Positions 19,681 to 29,261 are shown, counted from the first letter of the stretch. The stretch is 64,000 bases of DNA from Alphaproteobacteria bacterium (GCA_033762625.1 JANRLI010000003.1:124001-188000), one strand, 5' to 3'. The notes: generated by a model not told the origin, from the sequence alone. Program-made: numbers and translations.

Positions 19681-20244
19681 CTATTTCGATACAATGTGCG
19701 CAGGAACGCCAACGGCTGTTGCATGGTCCGGTACATCTTTGAGTACAACCGAATTGGCGCCAATTTTTGCATGATTGCCAACTTTTATAGCGCCAACTAT
19801 TACCGCTCCGCTATTAATCGCTACGTTATCGCCAATAATAGGGTCGCCTGTTTCATCGCTATCACGCCGGCCAAGCGTCACGTTCTGATTGATAGAAACA
19901 TTTTTGCCAATCACGCATTCACCGCCAATTACTATCCCGTAAGGATGCGGCATATAGATGCCAGAGCCGATGGTTGCTTTAATATCAATTTCTGAACCAA
20001 AATAGATGGTTGTCACATACCATAAAACCCGCCGCAATAACTTGCCCAATAACGGGATTTTGCCGAATACTTCTTGCAGCCTGACGGATAGTGCCAATTG
20101 AAAACCAGGTACCAGTAAAAGCAGATAAAAAATATACAATGGTAAAAAGAATATGGATTTAATGCGCGGCGGATAATAACCAGCATCGCTGGTTATTTTT
20201 TTCCAAAATCCTTCAGGCGTTTTATGTTGTTCGTGCGCGGGCAT
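19681..20244 (-). CDS. Hexapeptide-repeat acetyltransferase, serine acetyltransferase/WcaB-like
   Basis: A 187-residue left-handed beta-helix acyltransferase that probably O-acetylates a sugar of the polysaccharide; a true serine acetyltransferase role is less likely in this setting. The C-terminal half has stacked hexapeptide repeats (IGSGIYMPHPYGIVIGGECVIG, then IIGDNVAINSGAVIVG), with the conserved His-Pro-x-Gly catalytic stretch. The N-terminal part contains a hydrophobic segment (about residues 28-50), unusual for CysE and suggesting membrane association. It lies 14 nt downstream of the polymerase-like gene on the minus strand and is last in that five-gene block. Confidence 0.78.
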   Translation of the reverse strand: MPAHEQHKTPEGFWKKITSDAGYYPPRIKSIFFLPLYIFYLLLLVPGFQLALSVRLQEVFGKIPLLGKLLRRVLWYVTTIYFGSEIDIKATIGSGIYMPHPYGIVIGGECVIGKNVSINQNVTLGRRDSDETGDPIIGDNVAINSGAVIVGAIKVGNHAKIGANSVVLKDVPDHATAVGVPAHIVSK

Positions 20245-20258
20245 ATATTATCTCTGGA

Positions 20259-21584
20259 TTACGCAAATTCGTTTTTATTGCGCCATTTAGCAGGTGCGGA
20301 TTTACCAATAAGAATGCCAATAATCAAGCACATGCTTGCGCTTTCTATAACATTCGAGGTCATGCCAACAATGAAAACCACGCAAGTCAGTGTATAATAA
20401 ACCAGAAACTCGCTGCTATTGATAGGAAGCCATTTGCGTACGCCCATGACCAAAAAGCGTATGAAAAAAATGCTGAATGCACCAAAAGTAACATACAGAT
20501 ATATGAATAAGTTATCCGCTGAATTTGCATTCAGACGTTCAAAGAAATATTGCGGCGTGCCAATTCCACCAATGCCACGGCCAAATATCATAGGAAAGAC
20601 TTCATCGGTCTTGAAAATCAAATCCCATGCGTTGGGCCACATCCATGCGCCGCGATCCATCATTGAGCTTAAGTTAATAAATCCAATGCCTTCGCTGGAT
20701 GTAATTTGCGAGCGGCTGGTTAAAAAAAGCACCGGCAGCAATACCGAAACAGACGCCAATCCAGTTAAAACAGCCAGCGCAACCCGTTCAGCATTTTTGG
20801 TGGGTTTTTTCTTAGCATAATCCTGCTGTTGCAGGAATTCTACAAGTATAATCATCAATGGCACAACTGCCATTGCAATCAATGTGGTTTTTGATGTGGT
20901 AAGATAAATAGCAACGGTAGACATCAACCATATTACAATTTTTAGAAAAATATTCATGCGCATGGTCAATACGACAACACAGAACAGCGCGATTTGATTG
21001 GATGCGGCATAATTGGCGCGTGAAAATCCAGCCAAACGGTTAAAGCCGGCCGTTGTCCAGTCGCGTGATGTTTGCATAGTTTGCCCAAATATTTGATAAC
21101 TTTCACCAGTCCATGGAAATACAACAAATGCATTAATTAAGACGCCAGTGGTTACAATCAGCCACCATATCAATATGTTTTTCTGAAAATGGCCCTGAAG
21201 CTCGAATGAGCTGACCAGCAAGCCAAGAAAGAATGGCAGCCAGATATAAAGTCCGAACGCTACCGCCCCTAATTCGCGCCCCATAAATAGCCCGTATATT
21301 GAATAGGACATGAAGAGCAGCAGAAAGAGCCCCATCTGCTTATGGATATGCATCGTTAATCCATAAATAACGAAATATCCGATCACCACAACGCCAGCGA
21401 ATACGATAGGAATATAAGAAAGGTAGAGCAGGGCAGAATTGGCGGTATAATATTTGATAACCCCGCCCAACATTTCATTCAGAATGACCAGGCACATGGC
21501 AAGCACAATGGCCTGTTTCAACGCGTAGGTTCCCCATGATTTTTTATGGTAGGGACTGTTGGCTCTAATCTCGGTGGGCAGCAT
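20259..21584 (-). CDS. O-antigen polymerase/ligase-like membrane protein (first of two)
   Basis: A 441-residue protein with about ten to twelve hydrophobic segments and one longer periplasmic loop around RGIGGIGTPQYFFERLNANSADNLFIYLYVTFG. This composition matches Wzy polymerases and WaaL-type ligases, whose catalytic loop lies in the periplasm. Polymerase and ligase cannot be separated by eye. It is 14 nt downstream of the PslG-like glycosidase gene and 14 nt upstream of the acetyltransferase gene, so all belong to one minus-strand operon. A second protein of the same class is encoded at 29258-30652. Confidence 0.72.
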   Translation of the reverse strand: MLPTEIRANSPYHKKSWGTYALKQAIVLAMCLVILNEMLGGVIKYYTANSALLYLSYIPIVFAGVVVIGYFVIYGLTMHIHKQMGLFLLLFMSYSIYGLFMGRELGAVAFGLYIWLPFFLGLLVSSFELQGHFQKNILIWWLIVTTGVLINAFVVFPWTGESYQIFGQTMQTSRDWTTAGFNRLAGFSRANYAASNQIALFCVVVLTMRMNIFLKIVIWLMSTVAIYLTTSKTTLIAMAVVPLMIILVEFLQQQDYAKKKPTKNAERVALAVLTGLASVSVLLPVLFLTSRSQITSSEGIGFINLSSMMDRGAWMWPNAWDLIFKTDEVFPMIFGRGIGGIGTPQYFFERLNANSADNLFIYLYVTFGAFSIFFIRFLVMGVRKWLPINSSEFLVYYTLTCVVFIVGMTSNVIESASMCLIIGILIGKSAPAKWRNKNEFA

Positions 21585-21598
21585 GAAATGGCAACGGG

Positions 21599-22858
21599 TT
21601 ATTTGATAACGCGGCTGACAATAAGCGGCATCGCCTGTAGTTGCAAGGCAAGAGGCTGTTTATCTTTAACGTCAATCACAACGCTATTTGACAGCAAAGT
21701 GGCTACTTGCCAGCGTCCGGCAGGCAGGGCCAATTGATAGGGCTGCGTTTCTATTTCGCTGGTCCAAAGCGCATAGGCGAGGTTGCGGCCTTTTTTGAAC
21801 CGCAAACCATAAATCCCGTTGGTGTGCGATATAATTTTATCAAAACGGTAGCCGTTTAATGCTTGGCCTAACTCGCGAATAGCATGAAAGGCTGGTTTTC
21901 GGGTTTCATCGCTGTCGCTATCCAGCATATTGTAATGCAGTAAGCCGTAATTATGCTCGCCATCACTGGTATCATCGCTGGTATCTTGCCAGTCATACCA
22001 GATGGAGAATGGCATGCGCATAGAACTGGTAATCAGGAAGGCGCGCGCAGCATAGGCCGCTTGCATATCTTCGCTTACACCCTTTGTATCGGCGGTGTGG
22101 TAGCCCCATTCACTGAATATATAAGGCGCGCGGATGCCATGCTTTGTGAGTAGTGCATTTAGGCGCGATGTTTCATTAAAAATACACTCAGGCTTTTTAG
22201 GAGTGCAATAGGGGTGAATACTGATAGCATCCCACTGTCTAGCAATAGGGTCATTGAGCACAGCGTTTAAATAAGTATAAGAAGCTTCTTTCTTGCTTTG
22301 GTCAGATGTGGGGCCAGCAAGAGCAGGCGCAAGAATAGGTTGGTGCGGTGCCGCGCGCTTTAACGCCCGTGTAACCACCCGTGCAAGCTCGATATAATCC
22401 TCAACCTTTGGTGTTGGTTTCCAAAAACCCCAATTCGGTTCGTTGTAGATCTCCCATGCTACATCGTTATTGGCGTAATGCTTGGCAGCCGCTTCGGCAA
22501 AACCCGCAAAAGCGCGCCGCCCGATATTGGTATAAGGCGAAAGATTGCTGTCATACAAAGGGTTGCGATAGTTCAGAATGAGAAGGACTTTTATTCCCGC
22601 ATCATTCATCGCATTTACAAACGTATCATATTTTTCAAAATTATACTCGCCGCGTTCTTTCTCTATGGATGCCCAATCAAAATCCTTGCGCACCCAACCA
22701 AAGCCGGCTTCCTTTAAAAGCTTGATATGATCTTCAGCTTTGCCAAGAAAATGCACATTTACGCCAAACCCGTTAGGAATAGACGTTTCCCTTAATGGCG
22801 CGGCGTATAGCGGCACAGCCAAAAATAACATCAGCAGGTATAACGCAATTTTATTCAT
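21599..22858 (-). CDS. Secreted glycoside hydrolase, PslG/GH39-like
   Basis: A predicted periplasmic or secreted retaining glycosidase of the TIM-barrel clan GH-A. The frame is open from 22945, but the ATG at 22858 begins a clear signal peptide (MNKIALYLLMLFLAVPLYAA) and overlaps the upstream stop by 8 nt; that start gives 419 residues. The acid/base glutamate is E140 in IYNEPNWGFW and the nucleophile is probably E250 in IFSEWGYHT, the two-glutamate arrangement of the clan. Polysaccharide loci often encode a hydrolase of this kind (PslG in Pseudomonas), which trims or releases polymer during assembly. The polymer cleaved here is unknown. Confidence 0.78.
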   Translation of the reverse strand: MNKIALYLLMLFLAVPLYAAPLRETSIPNGFGVNVHFLGKAEDHIKLLKEAGFGWVRKDFDWASIEKERGEYNFEKYDTFVNAMNDAGIKVLLILNYRNPLYDSNLSPYTNIGRRAFAGFAEAAAKHYANNDVAWEIYNEPNWGFWKPTPKVEDYIELARVVTRALKRAAPHQPILAPALAGPTSDQSKKEASYTYLNAVLNDPIARQWDAISIHPYCTPKKPECIFNETSRLNALLTKHGIRAPYIFSEWGYHTADTKGVSEDMQAAYAARAFLITSSMRMPFSIWYDWQDTSDDTSDGEHNYGLLHYNMLDSDSDETRKPAFHAIRELGQALNGYRFDKIISHTNGIYGLRFKKGRNLAYALWTSEIETQPYQLALPAGRWQVATLLSNSVVIDVKDKQPLALQLQAMPLIVSRVIK

Positions 22859-24056
22859 GGCTGGCGAATTCCAATTGCTGTTTGACAATAGTGGTAATTT
22901 CAAAATCATGGATATGGACAAGGCAATTATTGCGCCATTCCTCAAGAATTTCGGGTTTTTGTAAAACGGCTTCTATTGCATCGCGCCAGGCAGCTTTATT
23001 TCCTGCTTCAATAACTTTGCCTGTAATACCATCCTTGATGAGTTCAGGAATACCGCCCTTGCGGCTGCCCATTACGGGTAGCCCTAGTGATAACGCGTGA
23101 ACCACCACGCCCGGTGAATTCTCTGCCCAGATGGATGGAATAAACATCACATCACTATTCACCATGTAATTACTGATTTCCGATTGCGATATATATCCGG
23201 TGAAATCGCACCAACTTTCTTTTGCATATGTGGCACGCAAGGATGCGCTTTCCTGCCCATCACCAATCACAGTAACCTTGAACTTGTACTTGTCTTTTAA
23301 TTGCAAAAGCACATTCAGCAGTAAATCAACGCCCTTGGTGTTGTGCAAGCGACCCACATATAGAAAGCGGATATTGTCACTGGCCACGCGCTGCGCTGTT
23401 GCTGGCGGATAGGTGTTGGGGTTTAAAATAGCCTGATTTCGGTAGGATTTTATGGGAAGAAATCTGGATAATGTTTCAATGTTAGCTTGCGATGGTGAAA
23501 TAAAGCCCAGTTTCTTGCTTTGCTTCAACATGTTCCATTTGTAAGCAGATGAAATTTTGCAGCTGGTACATTGCATGGCGCATTCGCTGCCGTTTTTGAA
23601 CATGTTCATTCGGATACAGGCAAGGCCAAGGTCGTGCAGTACAAAATTGATTTTGATATTACGCCTGGTGATTTCCTGTAATGCGTTATAGCCAAGACCT
23701 TGGAGTAAATGAATGCTGACGACATCCGGCTTAAAGTTATCCAGCACATCCGCCATGATGCGTTTATTGCGCGGGTCGAAATGGTCAAGGAAATGCCACA
23801 GCAGTTTTTGCAACCCTTTTGCTTTTTGAAAATGAAAGGTTGCATAGGGGCGCGGCATAAGAACACGCCACATCCGCATTCCTTCAAAAAGCTGGTTATC
23901 AACGGCATCACCGGTATCGAGTGCAGTCGTTAAAACGCCAACATCCCAACCATTATCACGGAAATGCAATGCAAGGTTGTAGGCAGAACTTTCTGCGCCG
24001 CCTAGCACATGGGGTGGGAAGAGGGATGAAACGATGAGTATGCGTTGCTTGCTCAT
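22851..24056 (-). CDS. Glycosyltransferase, GT4 family
   Basis: A 401-residue GT-B glycosyltransferase. The N-terminus (ILIVSSLFPPHVLGGAESSAYNLALHF) is the classical group 1 glycosyltransferase start with the glycine-rich loop. The donor-binding region reads SIWAENSPGVVVHALSLGLPVMGS, and GRLHNTKGVDLLL matches the conserved FxGRLxxxKG stretch. It overlaps the upstream glycosyltransferase gene by ATGA (24053-24056) and the downstream glycosidase start by 8 nt. The cysteine-rich middle segment (CAMQCTSCKISSAYKWN) is unusual and could bind a metal, but I cannot support a function for it. Confidence 0.83.
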   Translation of the reverse strand: MSKQRILIVSSLFPPHVLGGAESSAYNLALHFRDNGWDVGVLTTALDTGDAVDNQLFEGMRMWRVLMPRPYATFHFQKAKGLQKLLWHFLDHFDPRNKRIMADVLDNFKPDVVSIHLLQGLGYNALQEITRRNIKINFVLHDLGLACIRMNMFKNGSECAMQCTSCKISSAYKWNMLKQSKKLGFISPSQANIETLSRFLPIKSYRNQAILNPNTYPPATAQRVASDNIRFLYVGRLHNTKGVDLLLNVLLQLKDKYKFKVTVIGDGQESASLRATYAKESWCDFTGYISQSEISNYMVNSDVMFIPSIWAENSPGVVVHALSLGLPVMGSRKGGIPELIKDGITGKVIEAGNKAAWRDAIEAVLQKPEILEEWRNNCLVHIHDFEITTIVKQQLEFASHE

Positions 24057-25165
24057 GCGCTGGCCTTTTGGGTCATCACGTCTTGATATAATTGTGCATA
24101 TTGTTGTGCGCAGCGTTCCATCTGATATTTTTCTGCAAATATCTTTCTGGCAGCCAAGGATTGTCGATTATAAAGATTGGCGTCATTCAGCAATGTTTTG
24201 ATTTTTATTGCATAGGCTGTGGCATCTTCATCATCGATAACATGCCCATTTAACCCATCCGCGATAACTTCATTATTTCCAGTCACATTGGAAACGATGG
24301 CGGGTATGCCAAACTGCATGGCTTCCAATAAGGTAAGTGGCAATCCTTCCCAGCGCGATGGTAGCAGAATGATTTTTGCGCTGCGTAGTATGTCTAGCGT
24401 TTCAGCATGTGTTTGTGCGCCAAAAAATTCAATCTGCCCTGTATTGCCAATCATGTGCTTAATCTCAGCTTCTTTTTCACCGCCGCCCACCATGGCAAAG
24501 CGATAGCCGTTATCGTTCAATTGTTTGAATATCTCAATCGCAAGTTCAGGATTTTTTTGTCTTACCATGCGCCCAACAAACACTACATCAAAACGCTTAT
24601 CTGTGCTTGTGCTCAGAGTGACAGGCCTGATACCGTTATAAATGATTACTGAACGGTTTTTTAAAAGCCGATATGTTTTGGCAATCGCTTCATCGCCTTT
24701 TGATACATACACAACTGCATCCATGCATATCGAAATAAGTTTTTCGGCAATCATCCCTATGGTGCGCGCGACAGGATTTTTTCGCACAAAGTGATAGCCG
24801 TGAACGGTATAAATAAACGTAATGCGTGGATGCATGAAGCGTGCAAGCAAACACTGAAACGCAGCCCGCCCACCATGCAGGTGCACGATGTCAGGTTTTA
24901 CTTCCTCAATTATTGCGCTCAGCTGAAGTGGAAGGCTAAAGCTAAGCTTGCGTTTAAAAAAATCCAGGCCAAAAGTTTTGGCGCATAGCCCGGTTAGCGC
25001 CTTATGTCCGTAGGAGCCGCTATCTGTTACCGCATGAAGGGCTAGGTTATTATTTTTCAGCAATTCCTCAACCAGACTGATGACGAAAGTCGTGCCGCCG
25101 CCCGGATTACCATCAGCAACAACCTGAAGAATATTGATTTTTGAAGCTTGGTCCAGCGTGGTCAT
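24053..25165 (-). CDS. Glycosyltransferase, GT4 family
   Basis: A 370-residue GT-B glycosyltransferase, first gene of the five-gene minus-strand polysaccharide block. Visible landmarks are the N-terminal glycine-rich GNPGGGTTFVISL, then HLHGGRAAFQCLLAR, VYVSKGDEAIAKTY, FVGRMVRQKNPELAIEIF and PSRWEGLPLTLLEAMQFGIPAIVS, the last holding the conserved EX7E-like donor-binding motif. It shares a 132-nt intergenic region with the divergent glycosyltransferase gene at 25298, so promoters for both operons must lie there. Sugar donor and linkage are unknown. Confidence 0.84.
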   Translation of the reverse strand: MTTLDQASKINILQVVADGNPGGGTTFVISLVEELLKNNNLALHAVTDSGSYGHKALTGLCAKTFGLDFFKRKLSFSLPLQLSAIIEEVKPDIVHLHGGRAAFQCLLARFMHPRITFIYTVHGYHFVRKNPVARTIGMIAEKLISICMDAVVYVSKGDEAIAKTYRLLKNRSVIIYNGIRPVTLSTSTDKRFDVVFVGRMVRQKNPELAIEIFKQLNDNGYRFAMVGGGEKEAEIKHMIGNTGQIEFFGAQTHAETLDILRSAKIILLPSRWEGLPLTLLEAMQFGIPAIVSNVTGNNEVIADGLNGHVIDDEDATAYAIKIKTLLNDANLYNRQSLAARKIFAEKYQMERCAQQYAQLYQDVMTQKASA

Positions 25166-25297
25166 GAGGTCGTGAATATAGTAAAAAGCATAATGCTATG
25201 CCTGAACGATGCAGGTTATGGGTATCATAATCCAAATTGCTAAGATAGGTGAAAACTGGTTTATTGTGGCAACAAGGACGACCCCAAGGATGCTTTT
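25166..25297. promoter_or_regulatory. Divergent promoter region of two polysaccharide operons
   Basis: This 132-nt gap separates divergent glycosyltransferase genes and must contain both promoters. It includes an 11-nt perfect palindrome, AGCAT-A-ATGCT, at 25187-25197, close to the minus-strand start. An AAGGA Shine-Dalgarno-like element precedes the plus-strand ATG at 25298. I could not assign -35 and -10 elements with confidence. Confidence 0.4.
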
Positions 25298-26428
25298 ATG
25301 AAAATCGCCATTATCCATGATTGGCTTGTTACCAAGGCTGGCTCGGAAGCCGTACTGGAACAATTATTACTCATGTATCCGGGCGCCGATGTTTTTACGC
25401 TCGTCAACTTTTTAAATGTTGAAGATTCAAGATTGTTAAACGGTTCGCGCTGTTTTACCAGTTTTATTCAGAACCTTCCTTTCGCACAAAAACATTACCG
25501 TAGTTATTTACCGCTGATGCCGCTTGCCATCGAACAGTTTGATGTGTCGGGTTATGATGTGGTCATCAGCTCATCGCATGCCGTTGCCAAAGGTGTGATA
25601 ACCGGCCCAGATCAAGTCCATCTTTCCTATGTGCATAGCCCGATGCGGTATGCCTGGGATTTGCAGCATATGTATCTGCGCGAAGCCAAAATGGAAAAGG
25701 GCATCAAAAGCACCATCGCGCGCATCATCTTGCACTATATGCGCGTGTGGGATGCCCGCACAGTGAATGGTGTTGATTATTTCATTGCCAATTCCAATTT
25801 TATCGCACGGCGTATCAAGAAATGTTATGCACGAAAAGCGGAAGTCATTTACCCGCCTGTGCAGCTTGATGAATTCGTTGTTGCTCAAAAACCGAAAGAG
25901 GATTTTTATTTAACCGTTTCGCGCTTCGTGCCCTATAAAAAAATCCCGCTGATTGTCGAGGCCTTTGCGCGTATGCCGGATAAAAGACTGGTGGTGATTG
26001 GCGATGGGCCAGAACATGATGCGGCGCGCCAAGTCGCTGGACCACATATTGAATTCCTTGGCCGCCAATCGCGTTCGGTCGTCATCGACTACATGCAGCG
26101 TGCCAAGGCATTTGTTTTTGCTGCCGAAGAAGACTTTGGAATTGTTCCCGTGGAAGCACAGGGCTGCGGTACGCCCGTTATTGCCTATGGCAAGGGCGGC
26201 GCATTAGAAACGGTTGTAGATGGCAAAACAGGTGTCTTTTTTGCTGAGCAAACCACTACCTCGTTAATTGATGCAGTGAAACGATTTGAAAGCCTTGTGT
26301 CATCGTTTGATAAGCAGATCATTCGCAGCAACGCCGAACGCTTTGAGGTGGGGCTGTTCCGCTACCATTTTAACGCCTTGTTGGAACAGACAATACGCAA
26401 AATGGGCCAAAAAAGTAACGGTTATTAG
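25298..26428 (+). CDS. Glycosyltransferase, GT4 family (WbaZ/mannosyltransferase-like)
   Basis: A 376-residue GT-B glycosyltransferase. The N-terminus IAIIHDWLVTKAGSEAVLEQ and the following LPLMPLAIEQFDVSGYDVVISSSHAVAKGV strongly resemble the WbaZ-like mannosyltransferases of O-antigen loci. The donor site shows EEDFGIVPVEAQGCGTPVIAYGKGG, with EX7E spacing between the first and second glutamates. It is the first gene of the plus-strand block ending at 29261, 94 nt ahead of the tyrosine autokinase gene. The exact sugar is an inference; mannose is the best guess from family resemblance. Confidence 0.84.
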   Translation: MKIAIIHDWLVTKAGSEAVLEQLLLMYPGADVFTLVNFLNVEDSRLLNGSRCFTSFIQNLPFAQKHYRSYLPLMPLAIEQFDVSGYDVVISSSHAVAKGVITGPDQVHLSYVHSPMRYAWDLQHMYLREAKMEKGIKSTIARIILHYMRVWDARTVNGVDYFIANSNFIARRIKKCYARKAEVIYPPVQLDEFVVAQKPKEDFYLTVSRFVPYKKIPLIVEAFARMPDKRLVVIGDGPEHDAARQVAGPHIEFLGRQSRSVVIDYMQRAKAFVFAAEEDFGIVPVEAQGCGTPVIAYGKGGALETVVDGKTGVFFAEQTTTSLIDAVKRFESLVSSFDKQIIRSNAERFEVGLFRYHFNALLEQTIRKMGQKSNGY

Positions 26429-26490
26429 CGGAAAGAAAGTGCGCACTCTTTTAAGTGGCGCGGTCATTTGGGAACCTATATAAATTGCCC

Positions 26491-26505
26491 TAATCTTAAA
26501 GATTA
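26491..26505. promoter_or_regulatory. Perfect 15-nt palindrome upstream of the tyrosine autokinase gene
   Basis: The sequence TAATCTT-A-AAGATTA is a perfect 7+1+7 palindrome ending 17 nt before the ATG of the Wzc-like gene. An AAGG Shine-Dalgarno-like element lies between the two. It could be a repressor operator or a small RNA hairpin controlling translation. The AT content is high, so chance is possible. Confidence 0.35.
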
Positions 26506-26522
26506 AATTTATAAGGTCACAC

Positions 26523-28679
26523 ATGTCCACAGTGGAACAAGAACAAGACGATTTTATTTCATCAGGTGAACTGCTCAAAATTTGGTACTTCGTCCGACGT
26601 AACTCGCTACTGATTGGCCGCGTGATTTTGTGTACGGTTGTGTTGGCGATGCTGTATGCGTTTGTGGCAACGCCCCGCTACGTCAGCGAAGCGATAGTCA
26701 TGATGGATAGCCGCAAAACCCGCGTAACGAACATGGATGCGGTTGTTTCCAATATGACGCTGGATACATCAGCGGTTCGCACTGAAATTGATATCATTAG
26801 TTCGCGTGCCGTAATTGACCGTGTACAAAAGCAACTCAAGCTTAACGAAGATCCGGATTTTAATCCCAATCTGCGCGGCCTTAGCTGGCTTGCGAAATTA
26901 TTGCCTTGGAAGTCAAGCGATGAAGCAAAGGCAAAGGATGAGAGCACCGAACGCACTATGATTGCGGGCAAGCTTAAGAAGTATCTCGAAGTCGAAAATG
27001 ATGGCCGCTCCTATAGTATTACGATTCGCTACCGCGATACCGACCCGCAGCGTGCTGCCAAAATTGCAAATGCATTTGCCGACCAATACCTTGTTGACCA
27101 GCTGGAAGTAAAGTTTGATGCTAGTCAGCGTGCCAACGAATGGCTTGGTAAGCGTCTGGATGGGTTGCGCGATGAATTGCGCAGCAGTGAAAAAGCGGTC
27201 GAAGATTTCCGCCGGACACACAATCTTATCGGTGTAGATGAAGAAACCGTTACACAAAAGCAATTAACTGATTTGAGCACCCAGCTTATTTCCGCGAGAG
27301 CCGAGCTTTCACAGGCTGAAGCCCGTCAAAAAACCATTGCCAATTTAAAGGGTAATGGCAAAACCGCTTCCGTAGTTATGACATCACCGCTTATTCAGGA
27401 GCTCAAGCGCCAAGCTGCCGAAGTGCGCCGTAAGGAAGCAGATTTATCTGCGCGTTATGGGGATCGTCATCCGACAATGATCAATGTTCATAACGAGTTG
27501 CGGGATATTTCTGCGAAAGTAGAAGAAGAAACACAAAAGATTCTAAGCGGTGCAGACAGCGACTTAGACATTGCCCGTAGCAAGGTCAAAAGCCTTGAAG
27601 AAGGCGTGCAAGCGCTGAAAAGTCAAACCGGTGAGGGGGATCAGGCGATGGTAACGCTACGCCAGCTGCGCCGCGAAGCGGATGCCAATAAAACCCTTTA
27701 TGAAAGCTTCCTCGCTCGTTTCAAGCAGGTAGCAGAGCAGCAGGATTTGCAAATGGCAGATGCCCGGATTGTGGCAAAAGCCGAAGTGCCGTTGCGTCCA
27801 TACTTTCCTGATCCGATGATTTTCTTCGCCCTAAGCCTCGTGCTTGGCACGATGCTTGGTTTTGGGCTTGCGCTTATCCTTGAGTACATGGAACGAGGCT
27901 ACCGCGACCTGAATGTTATGGAAGGCGCACTGGGTGTTGCGGGGCTGGGTATCGTTCCGTTGATCGAAAGTGGTGATCAACTGCCCACTGATTATGTGCT
28001 TGAAAAGCCGTTGTCGGTTTACGCGGAATCCATTCGCGGGGTGCGCACTGCCGTGCATTTTTCGAATGTGGATACGCCGCCACGTGTTATCATGGTTACC
28101 AGTTCACTGCCCGGTGAAGGTAAGACCATTTTCTCCCTTTGCTTTGGCCGTGTGATGGCAAAATCGGGTGCGCGTGTATTGTTGATTGATGCCGATATGC
28201 GCCGCCCGCGCGTACACAGTGTGCTGGGCCTTGATAAGACCAAGCCTGATTTAGCGCGTATTTTAACGGGTGAAGTACAATTGTCTGATGCTGCGCAGCG
28301 CGATATCAGCGGCATGGACGTGGTGATTGCCCGCGCTAAAACGCCAAATCCGCATGATTTGCTGGCATCCAAACAAATGGAACGCCTGCTGGCCGAAGCG
28401 CGCAATCAGTATGACATCGTGATTGTAGATACCCCGCCCGTTATCGCGGTTTCCGATAGTGCCGTTGTATCAAAACTGGTTGATACAACACTTTATCTTG
28501 TTCGCTGGGCATCAACCCCGCGCGAAGTGGTCAAGCAAGGTATCAAACGTCTTACCGATTATAATGTGAAGTTAGCTGGCGTGGTGCTCAATCAGGTCGA
28601 TTTGGAGGAGCAGAAAGAGTACGGCTATGGCGATTACGGCTATTATTACGGCAAGTACAAAGATTATTATACCAATTAG
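26523..28679 (+). CDS. Polysaccharide co-polymerase and tyrosine autokinase (Wzc/ExoP type)
   Basis: An inner-membrane protein that controls polysaccharide chain length and export, with a cytoplasmic bacterial tyrosine kinase domain. The 718 residues comprise an N-terminal Wzz domain with a first membrane segment (about 30-50), a long periplasmic coiled-coil region (about 190-400), a second membrane segment (about 425-450) and the kinase. Walker A is SSLPGEGKT (527-535), Walker A' is LLIDADMRRP (553-562), and Walker B is IVIVDTPPV. The C-terminal tail has nine tyrosines in its last 19 residues, the usual autophosphorylation cluster. A partner outer-membrane polysaccharide export protein is not in this window. 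Confidence 0.92.
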   Translation: MSTVEQEQDDFISSGELLKIWYFVRRNSLLIGRVILCTVVLAMLYAFVATPRYVSEAIVMMDSRKTRVTNMDAVVSNMTLDTSAVRTEIDIISSRAVIDRVQKQLKLNEDPDFNPNLRGLSWLAKLLPWKSSDEAKAKDESTERTMIAGKLKKYLEVENDGRSYSITIRYRDTDPQRAAKIANAFADQYLVDQLEVKFDASQRANEWLGKRLDGLRDELRSSEKAVEDFRRTHNLIGVDEETVTQKQLTDLSTQLISARAELSQAEARQKTIANLKGNGKTASVVMTSPLIQELKRQAAEVRRKEADLSARYGDRHPTMINVHNELRDISAKVEEETQKILSGADSDLDIARSKVKSLEEGVQALKSQTGEGDQAMVTLRQLRREADANKTLYESFLARFKQVAEQQDLQMADARIVAKAEVPLRPYFPDPMIFFALSLVLGTMLGFGLALILEYMERGYRDLNVMEGALGVAGLGIVPLIESGDQLPTDYVLEKPLSVYAESIRGVRTAVHFSNVDTPPRVIMVTSSLPGEGKTIFSLCFGRVMAKSGARVLLIDADMRRPRVHSVLGLDKTKPDLARILTGEVQLSDAAQRDISGMDVVIARAKTPNPHDLLASKQMERLLAEARNQYDIVIVDTPPVIAVSDSAVVSKLVDTTLYLVRWASTPREVVKQGIKRLTDYNVKLAGVVLNQVDLEEQKEYGYGDYGYYYGKYKDYYTN

Positions 28680-28688
28680 TCCTAAGCC

Positions 28689-29261
28689 ATGGAATCTGCT
28701 GCTCTAACCACACATCCTGCACGCTTGGTTAGTATGGCGGCGTTGGCTGCTGCTTTGATATATTTTGCTGGGGTCAACCTGTTTTCTGACTTCCGGCCAG
28801 TGGTGAATGCAAATGATACATTGGCAATCCAGTTAAATCAGGCAACGGCATTGCGAATGACAGCGCGGGTTGCGCGCTTTGCCGAATTGCTGCAGCGGCA
28901 GGAAGCGTTGCTGGTTGAAAATCCGATTGAGCCTTATGCATGGATGCGCTTGTCATATCTGCGTCTCAATACTGGTGATACCCGCCAATCCGCATTTGAT
29001 GCCTTGCGCTTTGCCGATAAAATTGCCCAACCGGATAATGTTGGCGGGATGGAACGCATTTTGATGTGGCATGATTATGCTGATATTCATACCGATGCGG
29101 ATAAAGAACGTGAAGTGCAAATGTGGCGCAAAGCCTACCGCGGCGATTGGGATAATTTATATAACGTGATTGCCGCGCATCGATTGCATCATGTTTTTGA
29201 TAAGGCGATTGAAGGCGATCCGCAATTGCTCGCGAAACTCAATAAAACACGCAAACATTAG
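28689..29261 (+). CDS. Uncharacterised membrane-anchored protein downstream of the tyrosine autokinase
   Basis: A 190-residue protein with one N-terminal membrane segment or uncleaved signal (about 10-32) and a helical periplasmic part. The stretch EALLVENPIEPYAWMRLSYLRLNTGDTRQSAFDALRFADKI resembles one to two TPR-like helical hairpins. It starts 9 nt after the autokinase stop, so it is surely co-transcribed and probably assists polymer assembly. I do not recognise a named family. Its stop codon overlaps that of the convergent polymerase-like gene by 4 nt. Confidence 0.72.
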   Translation: MESAALTTHPARLVSMAALAAALIYFAGVNLFSDFRPVVNANDTLAIQLNQATALRMTARVARFAELLQRQEALLVENPIEPYAWMRLSYLRLNTGDTRQSAFDALRFADKIAQPDNVGGMERILMWHDYADIHTDADKEREVQMWRKAYRGDWDNLYNVIAAHRLHHVFDKAIEGDPQLLAKLNKTRKH

